Positions 22,770-32,201 of a DNA stretch of 64,000 nucleotides are shown in pieces. This DNA comes from Protopterus annectens (taxonomy: Eukaryota > Chordata > Ceratodontiformes > Protopteridae), in assembly GCF_019279795.1 (NCBI RefSeq), contig NC_056727.1, forward strand, positions 1,210,765,077 to 1,210,829,076, in the 5' to 3' direction. Every line of letters starts with the position of its first letter. Positions within the stretch are counted from its first letter, which is position 1. Both the position numbers and the translations under genes were made by a program. The notes below the pieces were generated by a model. That model made no database searches. It saw nothing but the letters and a program-made list of their open reading frames with translations, and was not told where the DNA came from.

Positions 22770-24432
22770 TCAGGGTTGCTGCGTGGGCCGATCAGAGAAA
22801 GGTTCTCTGGACCCAAAGTTCTTTGGGCCCCCTCTGCCTCTAGGGCGGCGTCCACCCTGTCCTCCTCTGCCTGTGAAGGATGGGGAGTCCGGAGCAAAAC
22901 GGGATTGCTGAGACTTTCGGAACCACATCTTCTTCTGTCCCTTTTGGTTCTTAGAGAAGGCCCTCTGGGGAGCCGAGAAGCGGACTCCGATGGCAGACAA
23001 CGTCTTTCCGGCTTTCTCGCTCTGGATCAAGGTGTTGCGTACGGTCTTGCCAAAGAGGGCAGAACCATCAAACGGGGCATTAGCAAATGACGCCTTGAAG
23101 GGTTCCGCAAAATCACAGTGGCGGAGCCAGGCCTGTCGCCTCAGTACGACGCCTGCTCCGCTAGCTCTAATGGCCCCTTCCGTAGCATGGGATAGCAGCC
23201 ACATAGAGGTATTAGAAATCGATCTGAGAGTGGCCATTCGGGTAGAGTACACCTGTTTGTCCTCTGCCGACATGGACTCTGGGGGCGACCCAGCATATTC
23301 TTTGATAAGATCCCGCTGGAGCCGTATGACATGTGCCATGTAGTTCAGCGACCTTATGGAGAAGGTGGCTGAAGCAAACATCCGCTTCCCCAAACAGTCC
23401 ATCGCCCGAGACTCCTTGTCAGGGGGATGGACAGAGGGACTCTCTTGGGCCAGTTCCCTTTTGGTGGCCGCCGCCACCAACATGGCATCTACAGGGGTTC
23501 CCTTGCTCCAATGAGACCTGTCCAAAGGCGGGCTGAGAATTCTGTCAGGCCTCTTAGGGACGGGCTCCACAGTGTCCGGCTCCTTCCATGCCCAGGTAGT
23601 GATCAGATCTACCAGGGGATCGGCCAGAGGGGACACCCACGATCTAAAGGGACCAGACAGGCTCCAGGGCACTGTCGGCGCCGAAGTACCAGACTCCATT
23701 GGCGCCGACATTCCCCTGGCTCCGACGCTACTCGGCTCCGTAGACCTGGAACCCGGAAAGCGGGTCAGGGAAGGAGGAATCGGGGCAAAAAAAGGGGTCG
23801 AGCTCCCCCCCGGAGGGGGGGGGGCAGGAGCACTCCCATCTGCAGCTGGGCCTGGAGGAACCTTCTCATCATCCGGTCCAAGTCTGCATCTGTTAGGCTT
23901 CTTGTAGATCGGGAAGAGGCCACCAAGGCGGGACGGGAGTGCCGCCTCGATGACCTCTAAGGAGACCGGGCCTCATCCTCCTCCAGCCCCGGCAAAAAGC
24001 TGGGGGGGAATGGAGCCGGGAAGGAGAAGGTCCGGACGTCCCAGGGGGAGAAACTCGCTTGGCTGGTGGGGCCGAAGCGGAGGCCTCGGCCCGCCGCTTG
24101 TGTTTTTCACAGCGCTTCTCCCTCCTGGCTTCCCTATCCTCCTGGCCCAAGGTGGGAGGTTGAGTCCCGGCCAGAGGAAGGGAAGCATCTGTCGGCGCTG
24201 CCGCAGCTGCGGCAGGAGCCACGGAAGGGCCGGAGGAAGAAGCAGAGTCCAGGGGCAGGAGTCCCGCCAGAATCAGCTTTGACCGCCGGTCCCTGATAGC
24301 CCTGGGGTTGAACGCTACACAAATAGAGCAGCCAGAAGACAGGTGTTCAACCCCAAGGCATATCACGCTGGGGAAAGCTTATGGCCACACTCGGTACACT
24401 TAAAAAAAGAAAGTTTTGGTGGCCTCAGACAT
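22770..24432 (-). pseudogene. Gag, DIRS copy E
   Basis: The start at 24432-24430 reads MSEATKTFFFKCTECGHKLSP. It continues with CLGVEHLSSGCSICVAFNPRAIRDRR-x-KLILAGLLP near 24350, giving a complete C-x2-C ... C-L-G-x2-H-x5-C-x2-C motif apart from a shift at about 24365. An Ala/Pro/Ser-rich segment and a basic KRCEKHKRRAE follow. The C-terminal half (23711-22770) is a good 313-codon frame with EGAIRASGAGVVLRRQAWLRHCDFAEPFKASFANAPFDGSALFG and a GR-rich end (GRGGQGGRRPRGRGG), a likely nucleic-acid-binding tail. Confidence 0.75.
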
Positions 24433-25035
24433 ACCAACTGAAAACACACATGCTAGGCCCCAAAACCACACACACACTCACACAACCTAACGCTGACGAG
24501 AAACGGGAGGAAAGGCTAACAATTACACCAAAAACAAACTAAGGGTAAACAACTCAACACCAACTCACTCAAAAATTTAACTTTTATAGAAAAAGGATTT
24601 TCTCACAGACTGTATAGCCGAAAGCCCGGAAGCTCGAGATCAAACTGCTGGTAGTAACTGCGGCAAACTAGATCTGAGGTCAGGAAGGGATGGCAGGGAG
24701 TTATGGGTAAGGGGAGGAGCTTGGAGCTCAGATCTTAGCTGTTGGAAACTGCCGGCTCGGATCCGATAACCCATAGGTTGATGCACAAATGAAGTTAACT
24801 ACTTCAGATCAAAAGTTTCCGGAGTTGGCCAACCGACACTTGAGAACTGCTTCTGCTTCGGGCACCGCACGGCAAGAAAGACTGATGTAATGGCATCGAC
24901 TGCATGCTTTATACCCTTGACTACCTGACATCATGGAAGATGAGACTGCAACCAACACAGTACCCAAGACTTTGATAATCAGGCCGGCGGAGGGCTACCT
25001 GCAAGCAGATAACCCAAATGTAATGACTGCAACAG

Positions 25036-25976
25036 TGAAACACAAAGAACATCATCAAGTAACTGTCAGGGCTCCAAGAGCCAAGGATGACTCGGAGAAA
25101 AAGGTAGGAACCAATCCAGAGCCCTCAGTACCAACAGCTGAGCTACAGACTTGAGAATCTATAAGTTCTGAGGGAACTGAAGATATCAGAGCACCTCCTG
25201 CAGCCAAAGAGGGAATGCTTGTCGGCACCAGGAGAGCTGGGAATGGGGGAGTCTAAGTGAAGGGCTATAAGCCTCCTGAGGATGTCAGAGGAGGAAAATC
25301 CAGAGGAGTCCTGGGAGAAAAGACCCCAACACCAAAGGGGAGAGAGGTCTAAGGGTAAGAAGGCCCCTGGCTGCCAAAAGCTGATCCACCAACCTTACAA
25401 TGTCTACCTCGGAAAGACTCGGAAAGGCTTGTATAAGCCCTAGGGCCGATAGCCTAGTACCAACCTATGAACTCCTGAAAGATTGGACAGACATCCCCGA
25501 AGGAGATTCTGGCCTTTAAAAAAATGGACTGGGAAGTTGACCCACAAAAGGGTCTATGGAATGGAATACTTTGTCCAGGGAACTAAAAACGGCTCTGACT
25601 TTGGCAATGAAGGGGTGGGTAGAGTCTACTGTGAAGCCGATGGTGAAGTCAGTACCAACTGAGAAATTAAGATGGCCTGTGCCGACATCAGTGCTAAAGC
25701 TCTCGGTGCAGAGACTGCCACTGTTGCCCGTGCCAAAGATTCTTGTTTTGTCAATTTTGGAACCTTACTCTTGGTTCTGAGGAGGCTGACCGAACAGAAG
25801 ATTTGTCTCTCTTAGTCTCTGGTGCTGTAGGAGAGCTCAGAACTGAATGACTTCTCTTTTTAGCCTGGTCTGACTTAGATGAAGTAGGATCTGGCTTAGA
25901 CACGGCTTCTTCAAAAGAAGATTTTAACAGTCCTTTTAATATCAACTTGTTTCATTATACTACTCAGGCTCTGGAA
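25036..25976 (-). pseudogene. Gag N-terminal part of outer copy B (between copies D and F)
   Basis: At 25945-25751 the minus strand reads MILKGLLKSSFEEAVSKPDPTSS-x-KKRSHSVLSSPTAPETKRDKSS, matching the stretch after the Cys/His motif of copy H (NKLILRGLIKPSFEEALASSPASKKKR). Further left the sequence is Ser/Pro-rich in pieces and decayed. The right side is cut by copy F at 25976, and the upstream Cys/His motif resumes at 31495. The first 200 or so bases (25036-25240) could instead be leftover gag of copy C; I cannot tell. Confidence 0.6.
25425..25472 (+). mobile_element. Short CR1-type 3' tail fragment (LINE or SINE)
   Basis: The text AAGGCTTGTATAAGCCCTAGGGCCGATAGCCTAGTA-x-CCAACCTATGAAC follows the 3' end of the CR1-like LINE at 49838-49888 nearly base for base. 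Only about 45 bases remain, so it is an extremely 5'-truncated LINE or a SINE tail without a visible tRNA head. It lies within the decayed gag of copy B. Confidence 0.65.
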
Positions 25977-26420
25977 AGTACAGTTGTGTACACTACCATA
26001 AATGTAGATGTTAGAGTGTCTTCACTGTTGCAGTCATGACTGTAGGGTTCTCCCCTGCCGGCGGGAAGTCCTCGGTTGGCCAGAATCCCAAAGTCTGGGT
26101 CCGGCTTCGGCTGTTCAGCCATGCTCCCTGACGTCAGAGCACCAGGAGTACAAAGCTGACAGCCGACGCCATGTTCTCCAGTTTTTCTTGCCCCAGATGT
26201 CAGGAGTTCCAAAATGAGTAAGGTCCCATACCCTCAGAAGAAGGGTGAAAAAAGGAACCACACAAAAGAAAAAATAAGAGGGGACAGGAGGAAGGGAAAC
26301 CCAGACTGCAACAGTGAAGACACTCGAACATCTACATTTATGGTAAGTGTACACAACTGTACTATGTTCATCGTGTTTCACTGTTGCAGTCATGACTGTA
26401 GGGCAGAATCCCAAAGCAGA
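25977..26420 (-). repeat. DIRS copy F 3' inverted repeat and internal complementary region
   Basis: The arm CATAAATGTAGATGTTAGAGTGTCTTCACTG (25996-26026) is answered at 26316-26346. The block CACTGTTGCAGTCATGACTGTAGGG occurs at 26022-26046 and again at 26378-26402, and in reverse at the element's right end. The same end sequence is thus present three times, as expected for a DIRS with an internal copy of its ends. Confidence 0.85.
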
Positions 26421-26435
26421 ATGAAAGGGAGGTGG

Positions 26436-28322
26436 TCATAAAGTAGAGGGAGTGGCTAAAAGGCCCTGCAAGACTGCAGAAGCAAAGCCTGCCCTAGACT
26501 TAGAGTAGAGAGGTAGATTGTAGTGCTTGGAAAAAGTATGCAATGAACTCCAAGTTGCAGCTTCCAAAATGTCTTTGGTAGGTACTCCCCTGAGGAAGGC
26601 AGCTGAAGTGGCAGCAGCTCTGGTAGAGTGAGTCCATATACTCCCTGGGATTTGCTTTCCATGATGTGAATAGCAAAATCTGATTCCATGAGCAATCGAT
26701 TTAGAAATGGTCTGTTTTGAAATGGCTTTACCTTGGGAACTTGAAGCATAAGAAACAAACAATTGCTCTGATTTCCTGATGTCCTTGGTTCTGTCCAGGT
26801 AAAAATGTAGTTGTCTGTGTACATCCAAGGAATGTAAGATCCTTTCCCCTTTATTTCGAGGAGTGGGGAAAAAAGTTGGCAAGTGAATAGTTTGATTTAA
26901 AGCCACTTTGGAAACCACCTTAGGCATGAAAGTAGGGTTAGTCCTTAGAGACACCCTGTCTTGATGAAAAATAATATAAGGTTCCACAGCCATAAGAGCT
27001 TGCAAGTCTGAAACTCTCCTGGCAGAGGTCAGAGCTAACAGGATGGCTGTCTTCCAAGATAAAAACTTGATGTCAGATGTGGCAGCAGGCTCAAAAGGAG
27101 GTAAGGTGAGCTTTTCCAAAACATAGTTGAGACCCCAAGCAGGAATGGGAGGAGATCTAGGGGGCAATAAGTTCTTAGCTCCTCTGAGAAACTGTCTCAT
27201 GAGCTGGTGGGAAAAGATTGGAGGGTCTGTATTATAATGAGCAGAAATAGCAGAGGCATGTATCTTTATGGAAGAGAAAGAGAGACCCTTATGTAAGAGG
27301 TCTGTCAGGTAAAGTAAAATCAGAGGAATGTTAGGAATAAGAGGATCAGAATCCTGAGCCTGCATCCAGGAACAAAATCTTTTCCATTTTCCTGCATAAG
27401 ATTTTCTAGTGCTAGGACGTCTGGCTTCTAAAATGACATCCATAACCTGCTTGGGTAGGAGAGAATGAATCAAAGACCCTGGATTAACCAGGCTGAGAGT
27501 TTTGACATGGGAGTGTAGAACCTGACCCTGGTGTTGGGACAGAAGGTTCGGAGTCTGTGGTAAAACCCAAGGGGGCTCCAGATAAAGGTTTTTCAGTGTT
27601 GGGTACCAAAACTGTCGAGGCCAATTTGGGGCCAGCAAGATTATCATCTTGGGCTTGTCCTGTTTGATCTTTAATAATACCCGTGAAAGAAGAGGAAGAG
27701 GCAGAAAGGCATATACCGAGAGGTTTCTCCAACTGAATGATAGTGCATCCACTTTCCAAGCTTGTTCGTGGAAAGTCCTGGTGCAAAAAATCTGTAGTTG
27801 ATGATTGAGGTGGGATGCAAAGAGGTCTATGTGAGGACATCCCCAGACTGCTGTAATCATCTTGAATATTTCGGTGTCCAGCATCCATTCGTGTGGGTCC
27901 GAAAGGTTTCTGCTCAGACTGTCTGCCAGGAAGTTTTGCTTCCCTGGTAGAAACTGAGCTTGAAGGTCCAGATTGCAAGCTAGAGCTGTGTTCCAAAGAT
28001 CCATGGCTAGTCTGCAAAGGGGATAGGAATGAGCTCCCCCTTGCTTGTTTATGTACCACATAACTGTGGTGTTGTCTGTCCGTATCAGTAGTTGTCCTGG
28101 TTGTAGAAGATTCCTGAAGGCCAATAGAGCTTTCTGAACGGCTAACATTTCCTTTAAATTGATATGCAGGTGCTTCTGATCCTTTGTCCAAAGGCCCTGC
28201 ATACAGTTGCCCTGAAAATGGGCTCCCCATGCATAATCTGAGGCGTCCGTCGTTAGTATCTGAGTGGCAGGAGGCAGACAGAAGGGTTTTCCCTTGTTTA
28301 GAGTACATGCCTTGGACCACTA
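26436..28322 (-). pseudogene. RNase H and tyrosine recombinase, DIRS copy F (588-codon open frame)
   Basis: RNase H occupies the first 110 residues: HLHINLKEMLAVQ (catalytic Glu), LLIRTDNTTVMWYINKQGG (Asp) and FLPGKQNFLADSLSRN (last Asp). The recombinase follows. VILEARRPSTRKSYAGKWKRFCSW is its SAM-like start near residue 255. LALTSARRVSDLQAL near 395 holds the first Arg. THSTRAAATSAAFLRGVPTKDILEAATWSSLHTFSKHYNLPL at 515-560 holds H-x-x-R, Trp/His and the Tyr nucleophile. All YR catalytic residues are intact. The frame is the same as RT upstream; only an amber TAG at 28322-28320, where other copies have the second Trp of LLWW, separates them. Confidence 0.9.
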
Positions 28323-29367
28323 AAGGAATTCCTTTTGAAGACAAGGCAGGACGGAGATCAGTATGTCTAAACTGTGGCAATGCTGAGGCCATACACTTTT
28401 TAGGTACCACTGTATTTTCCTCATATGTAGTCTTGCATATGGTACGAGAAGGATGCAGGAGGCCATGTAACCCAAAGCCTGCAGGAATCTCCTTGCAGAT
28501 AGCTGAGTTAAAGTTGCCAAGGTTTTGAAAGTTGAAGCCAGCTGTAATTGTTTTTCGTATGTCAGAAATGCCATCTGGGTTGTTGTGTTTAGAGAAGCGC
28601 CCAGAAAAATTATCTGTTGTGAGGGTGTCAAATTTGACTTTTTTATGTTTACAGTGAATCCCAGGAACTTGAGATGATTCTGAACAAACTCTAGATGCTG
28701 GAGTAAGACATCCTTGCTGTCTGCCTGAATAAGACAGTCGTCCAGATAAGGGTAAATTTGAATTCCCTTGAGTCTGCAATAAGCTACTACTGGAGCCAGG
28801 CATTTGGCGAAGACCCTGGGTGCAGTAGACAATCCAAAGGGCAGCGCAGAGAATTGATAGTGCCTCGATCCGGCCTTGAACCTGAGGTATTTTCTGCGTT
28901 CCTGCCTGATGGGAATGTGTAAATATGCCTCCTTTAAATCCAAAGTTACCATCCATGCATTTTTGGTCAGCATTGGAAGTAGCTGCTGTAGGGTAAGCAT
29001 CTTGAATTTTGGTATCTCTAGAAAAGTGTTCAAGACTGACAGATCCAGAATGGGTCTCCATGAATTTTGCTTCCTGGAGACTAGAAAGAGCCTTGAGTAA
29101 AAACCTTGTCCCGTCTCTGAAAGTGGAACTAGTTCTATGGCTTTCATAGCCAGGAGAGCTTCCACCTGGTTTAAGGACTCTGACCATTGGTGTTTTGGAA
29201 GATCTGGCCATCCGCTTGGCCTTGGAAGGGTATGAAAATGGAATTTGTAACCTCTTGAAACCACATCTAGAACCCACTTGTCTTTGGTTATAGGAGTTCA
29301 ATTTAGGTGAAAAAGCAAAAGTTTTCCTCCGAGAGGGGCTTCCAGGCAAGAAAATCCTGCCGCCCAA
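27484..29367 (-). other. Long second open frame overlapping RT-RNase H of copy F
   Basis: A 627-codon frame without stop runs one base off the RT/RNase H frame, in the same frame as the gag of this copy and directly after the gag stop. Its product is Ser/Thr/Gln/His-rich and has no motif I recognise. Frames at the same offset and place occur in D (366 codons), E (308), H (463) and partly I (130). It may be a composition effect of the overlapping RT, or a real overlapping gene. Overlapping ORFs are known in DIRS-1 of Dictyostelium, although there the second product is a recognisable enzyme. Confidence 0.35.
28320..29300 (-). pseudogene. Reverse transcriptase, DIRS copy F
   Basis: The 314-residue frame holds fingers (FLVSRKQNSWRPILDLSVLN near 70), AWMVTLDLKEAYLHIPI near 107 (motif A), FSALPFGLSTAPRVFAKCL near 140 (motif B), and IQIYPYLDDCLIQAD near 170 (motif C, both Asp). 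The upstream frame is closed by TGA at 29300-29298, where copy D has Trp in NWELITQDKW. The downstream end is the TAG at 28322-28320. Between gag and RT there is also a frameshift in 29305-29377. The ancestral order was very likely a single Gag-Pol reading, as copies D and H still show in part. Confidence 0.9.
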
Positions 29368-29376
29368 CAGAGGGAG

Positions 29377-31170
29377 TCATTGAATCTGTTTCCTATGAGC
29401 TTGCAACCTGTCCTCTCCTCCCCTAGGGGTGGAAGCAGTCCACTGTCTTGGTCTATAAGAGGCTTGCGTTTGAGGCCTTCCTCGGGAGCGTCTGTATCTA
29501 CCCCTCTGAGGCCTGTCTGAATTGGGAAAGGACCAATTTTTTGTAGGCCAATTCCTACTAAATCTGGGTGGCTGTACTTGTAAGAAATCTTTAACTGTTT
29601 GCATGGATTTTGCCTTGTCCTCCATCTTTTTAATCACCTCTTCAGCTTTAGATCCAAACAAAACATTATGCTGAACAGGAGCATCCAATAATTTAGCTTT
29701 TACTTGATCTGGCAAATTTTGTTCCTTTAACCATGCATGCCTTCTAATTACTGTGCCAGAGGCAGCAGCCCTACAAGAAGCCTCCAAGGCATCAAATCCA
29801 CAGTGTAAACCATGCTTCCCAACTTGTTCAGTGGCATGCATTAAGTCATGTAATTCCTTATCATTTGCACAGGCGGAAATGGAAGTTAGCTTTTGTTTTA
29901 AAACAGACAGGAGAAATTGCTGGTATTTCAGCATATGAAACTGACAGTTTAAAGCCCTAATAGATAAAGTAGCAGAAGTGTACACTTTTTTGCCCCATCT
30001 TTCTAAAGATCTGGAATCCTTCTCAGTGGGAATGGGGTTTTTAGCAGAAGCGGCCTTAACGCCCTTAGGACCCTGAGAAATGGTTTCAGGGTCAGCAGTA
30101 GGGTTCTTGTATAAAAACTGGTGGGAATCAGGAACCCTATAATATCTGTCTGGCTTAACAGGAGCTGGAGGAAAAGAGTCAGGAGTTAAATTAGCCTCCG
30201 AAAAAGCATCGTCCACAATATCCAAAATAGGAGGAATAGCCAGGGGTCTATGTTGGGGAAGAAGAAGAAAATCCCTTAGTCTTTTCTTAGATTCCGAATA
30301 CTCTTGTCCTTCCCAGTGGAAATGTTCCCTCATTTCATGCAAAGTTTCCCCAAAAGAGAAATCCTCAGGGGGAGAAGCTGAAGGAATGGATTCCTCAGCA
30401 TCAGAATCCTCATAAGGAGGGAAAGAATATTCCTGGTCGGAAGAAGAAACTGAAGAAACAGAAGCCTGATCAGAGGAGTCATAATAAACTTCCTGCCTTG
30501 GCCTTTTATCTGGAGGGGGATGTGAACCCCTAATCATAGTAAGTAAGTCCTCCGCCATCTTAAGTAACTGTTTCTGAGACTTGGGAGCCGGATCAGAAGA
30601 GGCCTGGGCTGCAGTCTTTGATTTGGAAGGAGTCTTTGCCTTTGTCTTTGCCTTTATTAGAAGCTGAGTAGGCCTGAAAACCCCTTCGGAAGCCGGTACC
30701 TGCACAGCGGCTCCGGACCCATCCGAAGGAGCATTGTCCGAAGGTCCTGCAACAGAAATATTCAAAGGCCTAGTTGGCTCCTCGTGGGAGTCCGTTTCGG
30801 CTATCGGTTCCGAAATGGCCGACGACAGGGGCTGCAAAAGCGCCTCACTGACGACAGCTGAACATGAAGCTGGCTCTGCTTGTACGATATCGTCTGATTT
30901 GGACCTCGGAGGCCTGTCTTTGTCCTTGCGTCGTTTGTGAACTCCGGTAGCCGGAACCGTATCCGACGACATTTTGTAATTAAAACGCCTACCGAAGTAA
31001 TGAAATGCAAAATCGTACCTTCGTTTAATTGTACGTTGATTGAATCTAGCACAAAACCGACAACTAGCTACGTCATGGTCAGGGCCTAAGCAAGGAATAC
31101 AGTAAGAATGAAAATCCTTATGAGGTATTTACTTCCCACATGAAATACAGTTATTAACTTTTTCTGATAT
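29377..31170 (-). pseudogene. Gag, DIRS copy F
   Basis: A 531-codon frame (30972-29377) holds most of Gag: DKDRPPRSK near the start, a Ser/Ala/Pro-rich part, an acidic serine patch (SSVSSSDQEYSFPPYEDSDAEE), the helical core (AIPPILDIVDDAFSEANL-x-VKPDRYYRVPDSHQFLYKNP), and a basic RGRYRRSRGRP end. The true N-terminus lies upstream in the same frame: CISCGK, stop, IPHKDFHSYCIPCLGPDHDVASCRFC (31150-31040). The stop TAA (31131-31129) replaces a Gln codon of copy D, and the start codon is ATA (31170-31168) where A and D have ATG. Confidence 0.85.
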
Positions 31171-31494
31171 CGGACTGGAGCAAGAAAAAAGTTTCCCCAA
31201 CGGGGTACTTAGCTTTGAGTAGGAGTAGAAAGTCTTCGGACTGAAGTACGTTTAGAAAAAAATTGTCAGGAGTCAGCCGACCGGCACTTGCGAACTGCTA
31301 TCACCGCACGGCAAGAAAGACTGGAGAACATGGCGTCGGCTGCCAGCTTTGTACTCCTGGCGCTCTGACGTCAGGGAGTATGGCTGAACAGCCGACGCCG
31401 GACCCAGACTTTGGGATTCTGGCCGACCGAGGACTGCCTGCCGGCAGGGGAGAACCCTACAGTCATGACTGCAACAGTGAAACACGATGAACAT

Positions 31495-31689
31495 CTGAAA
31501 GCCTTGCAGATAGAACAGTCAATGTCTAAATGGGTTGTGCACCCAAACAGTATACACATGAAAGATGCTCATCTGAATTAGGCATCTTCCGACCACAATT
31601 TTGGCAGTGTTTGAAGCCAGAAGTCCCCTTTTGTTTTCCTGCCATTTTACGAGGAACAGAAGTCACCAATAAAAAGCCCGACAGAGATA

Positions 31690-31752
<63 letters not shown>

Positions 31753-32201
31753 GAAATTCTACCAATGATGATAGAGAGAAATATCAAGAATGGTAGAGAA
31801 AAGGAAGAATACCAACAATGGTAATATAAAAACAGGGTTACCTTAAAAGGTACAGGGAGAAGGAAAGGTTACCAACAATGGTAACGAGAATACTGTGAAG
31901 GTATGTAGGGTAGAGAACCAGAATCACTCAAGAAAAGTAAATGAGAAGGAAATTAAACTAATTGCTTAAAGTTAACAGGAATTTGTTAAAGAGGAATAAC
32001 AGTGAGGAGTATCGGCTGATGCATCTTGTTATCAAGGTGGCAAACGAGATATGAGGTAATGGACAGAGGGACATTATGGGTAGAGTCTTAGCTCGAGAGT
32101 TTTTCTGTCTGGCACGAGCTATATAACGGCCGAGCCGGTTCAGAGGATTGGAACCAAGTCCCACTCGTCAAGAATGAATGAAGACTGACATCATCAGATA
32201 T
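31495..32201 (-). mobile_element. 5' end of outer DIRS copy B with Gag Cys/His trace
   Basis: At 31559-31495 the minus strand reads LFGCTTHLDIDCSICKAF, a decayed C-L-G-x2-H-x5-C-x2-C motif (CLG now LFG-C). Gag upstream of this is cut by a CA microsatellite. The last 160 bases (32045-32201) form the 5' inverted repeat, matching the left end of B at 6500-6700 in reverse and ending ...GACATCATCAGATA. Confidence 0.7.
31698..31750. repeat. CA dinucleotide microsatellite, about 26 units
   Basis: A pure (CA)n tract preceded by TCTCTCTC, inside the 5' part of DIRS copy B, close to the gag start of that copy. Confidence 0.97.

Larger units (their letters stand above)
19900..24810 (-). mobile_element. 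DIRS retrotransposon copy E, nested in the leader of copy D
   Basis: The left end starts GAAGTTATGTACTCACCATAAC and the right end finishes GTTAACTACTTCAGAT. Their terminal inverted repeats agree over about 150 bp (GCTCCTCCCC, CATAACTCCCTGCCATCCC, TTCCTGACCTCAGATC). The internal complementary region at 20195-20300 joins the complements of both ends. The interruption is clean: flanking sequence on both sides is copy D leader. The element lacks about 470 bp inside YR, so it is 4.9 kb instead of about 6.2 kb. GC is high toward gag. Confidence 0.9.
15048..25035 (-). mobile_element. DIRS retrotransposon copy D (second subfamily), split by copy E
   Basis: Copy D belongs to the same subfamily as A and F: it shares their recombinase ending, hairpin leader and 5' end. 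Its 3' ITR and internal complementary region are missing, because the left joint at about 15048 falls just downstream of the YR stop. YR, RNase H, RT and gag run to 19821, with the 5' leader at 19822-19899. Copy E interrupts the leader, which resumes at 24811 (AAAAGTTTCCGGAGTTGG-x-CAACCGACACTTG) and ends near 25035 with GTGAAACAC-x-AAGAACAT. The two leader halves fit the order seen in A and F. Confidence 0.8.
25977..31494 (-). mobile_element. DIRS retrotransposon copy F, complete length, best preserved
   Basis: Both ends are present. The left end AGTACAGTTGTGTACACTACCATAAATG is answered within the internal complementary region at 26320-26360 (CATTTATGGTAAGTGTACACAACTGTACT). That region runs directly into ATGTTCATCGTGTTTCACTG, the complement of the right end at 31465-31494. 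The coding order on the minus strand is gag, RT, RNase H, YR. Length is 5.5 kb. It interrupts the gag N-terminus of copy B. Inactivation is by a lost start codon, three nonsense codons and one frameshift, all described in the entries below. Confidence 0.9.
6488..32201 (-). mobile_element. Outer DIRS retrotransposon copy B, split by copies C, D, E and F
   Basis: The two ends match each other as inverted terminal repeats. The left end (6500-6700) and the reverse complement of 32045-32200 share the same succession: ATTCTTGA-x-GA, GAACCGGCT, AACTCTCGAGCT, CTACCCA, CCATTACCTCA. The internal complementary region at 6800-6880 also carries the complement of this particular 5' end (TTATCTGATG followed by the ATTCATTCTTGACGA block). 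I therefore read 6488-11312, 25036-25976 and 31495-32201 as one element of about 6.4 kb. It is interrupted in gag at 11312 by copies C to E, and again in the gag N-terminus at 25976 by copy F. The exact C/D and D/B joints are less certain than the two outer ends. Confidence 0.7.

Noticed and set aside
22665-24296. Plus-strand Arg/Gly/Pro-rich frames opposite gag of copy E
   Set aside because: They mirror GC-rich gag DNA, carry no motif, and are not shared by other copies.
31263-31490. A small plus-strand gene (75 codons)
   Set aside because: It lies wholly in the DIRS 5' leader and terminal repeat, and its relatives at 1-334 and 26000-26220 do not keep the frame.
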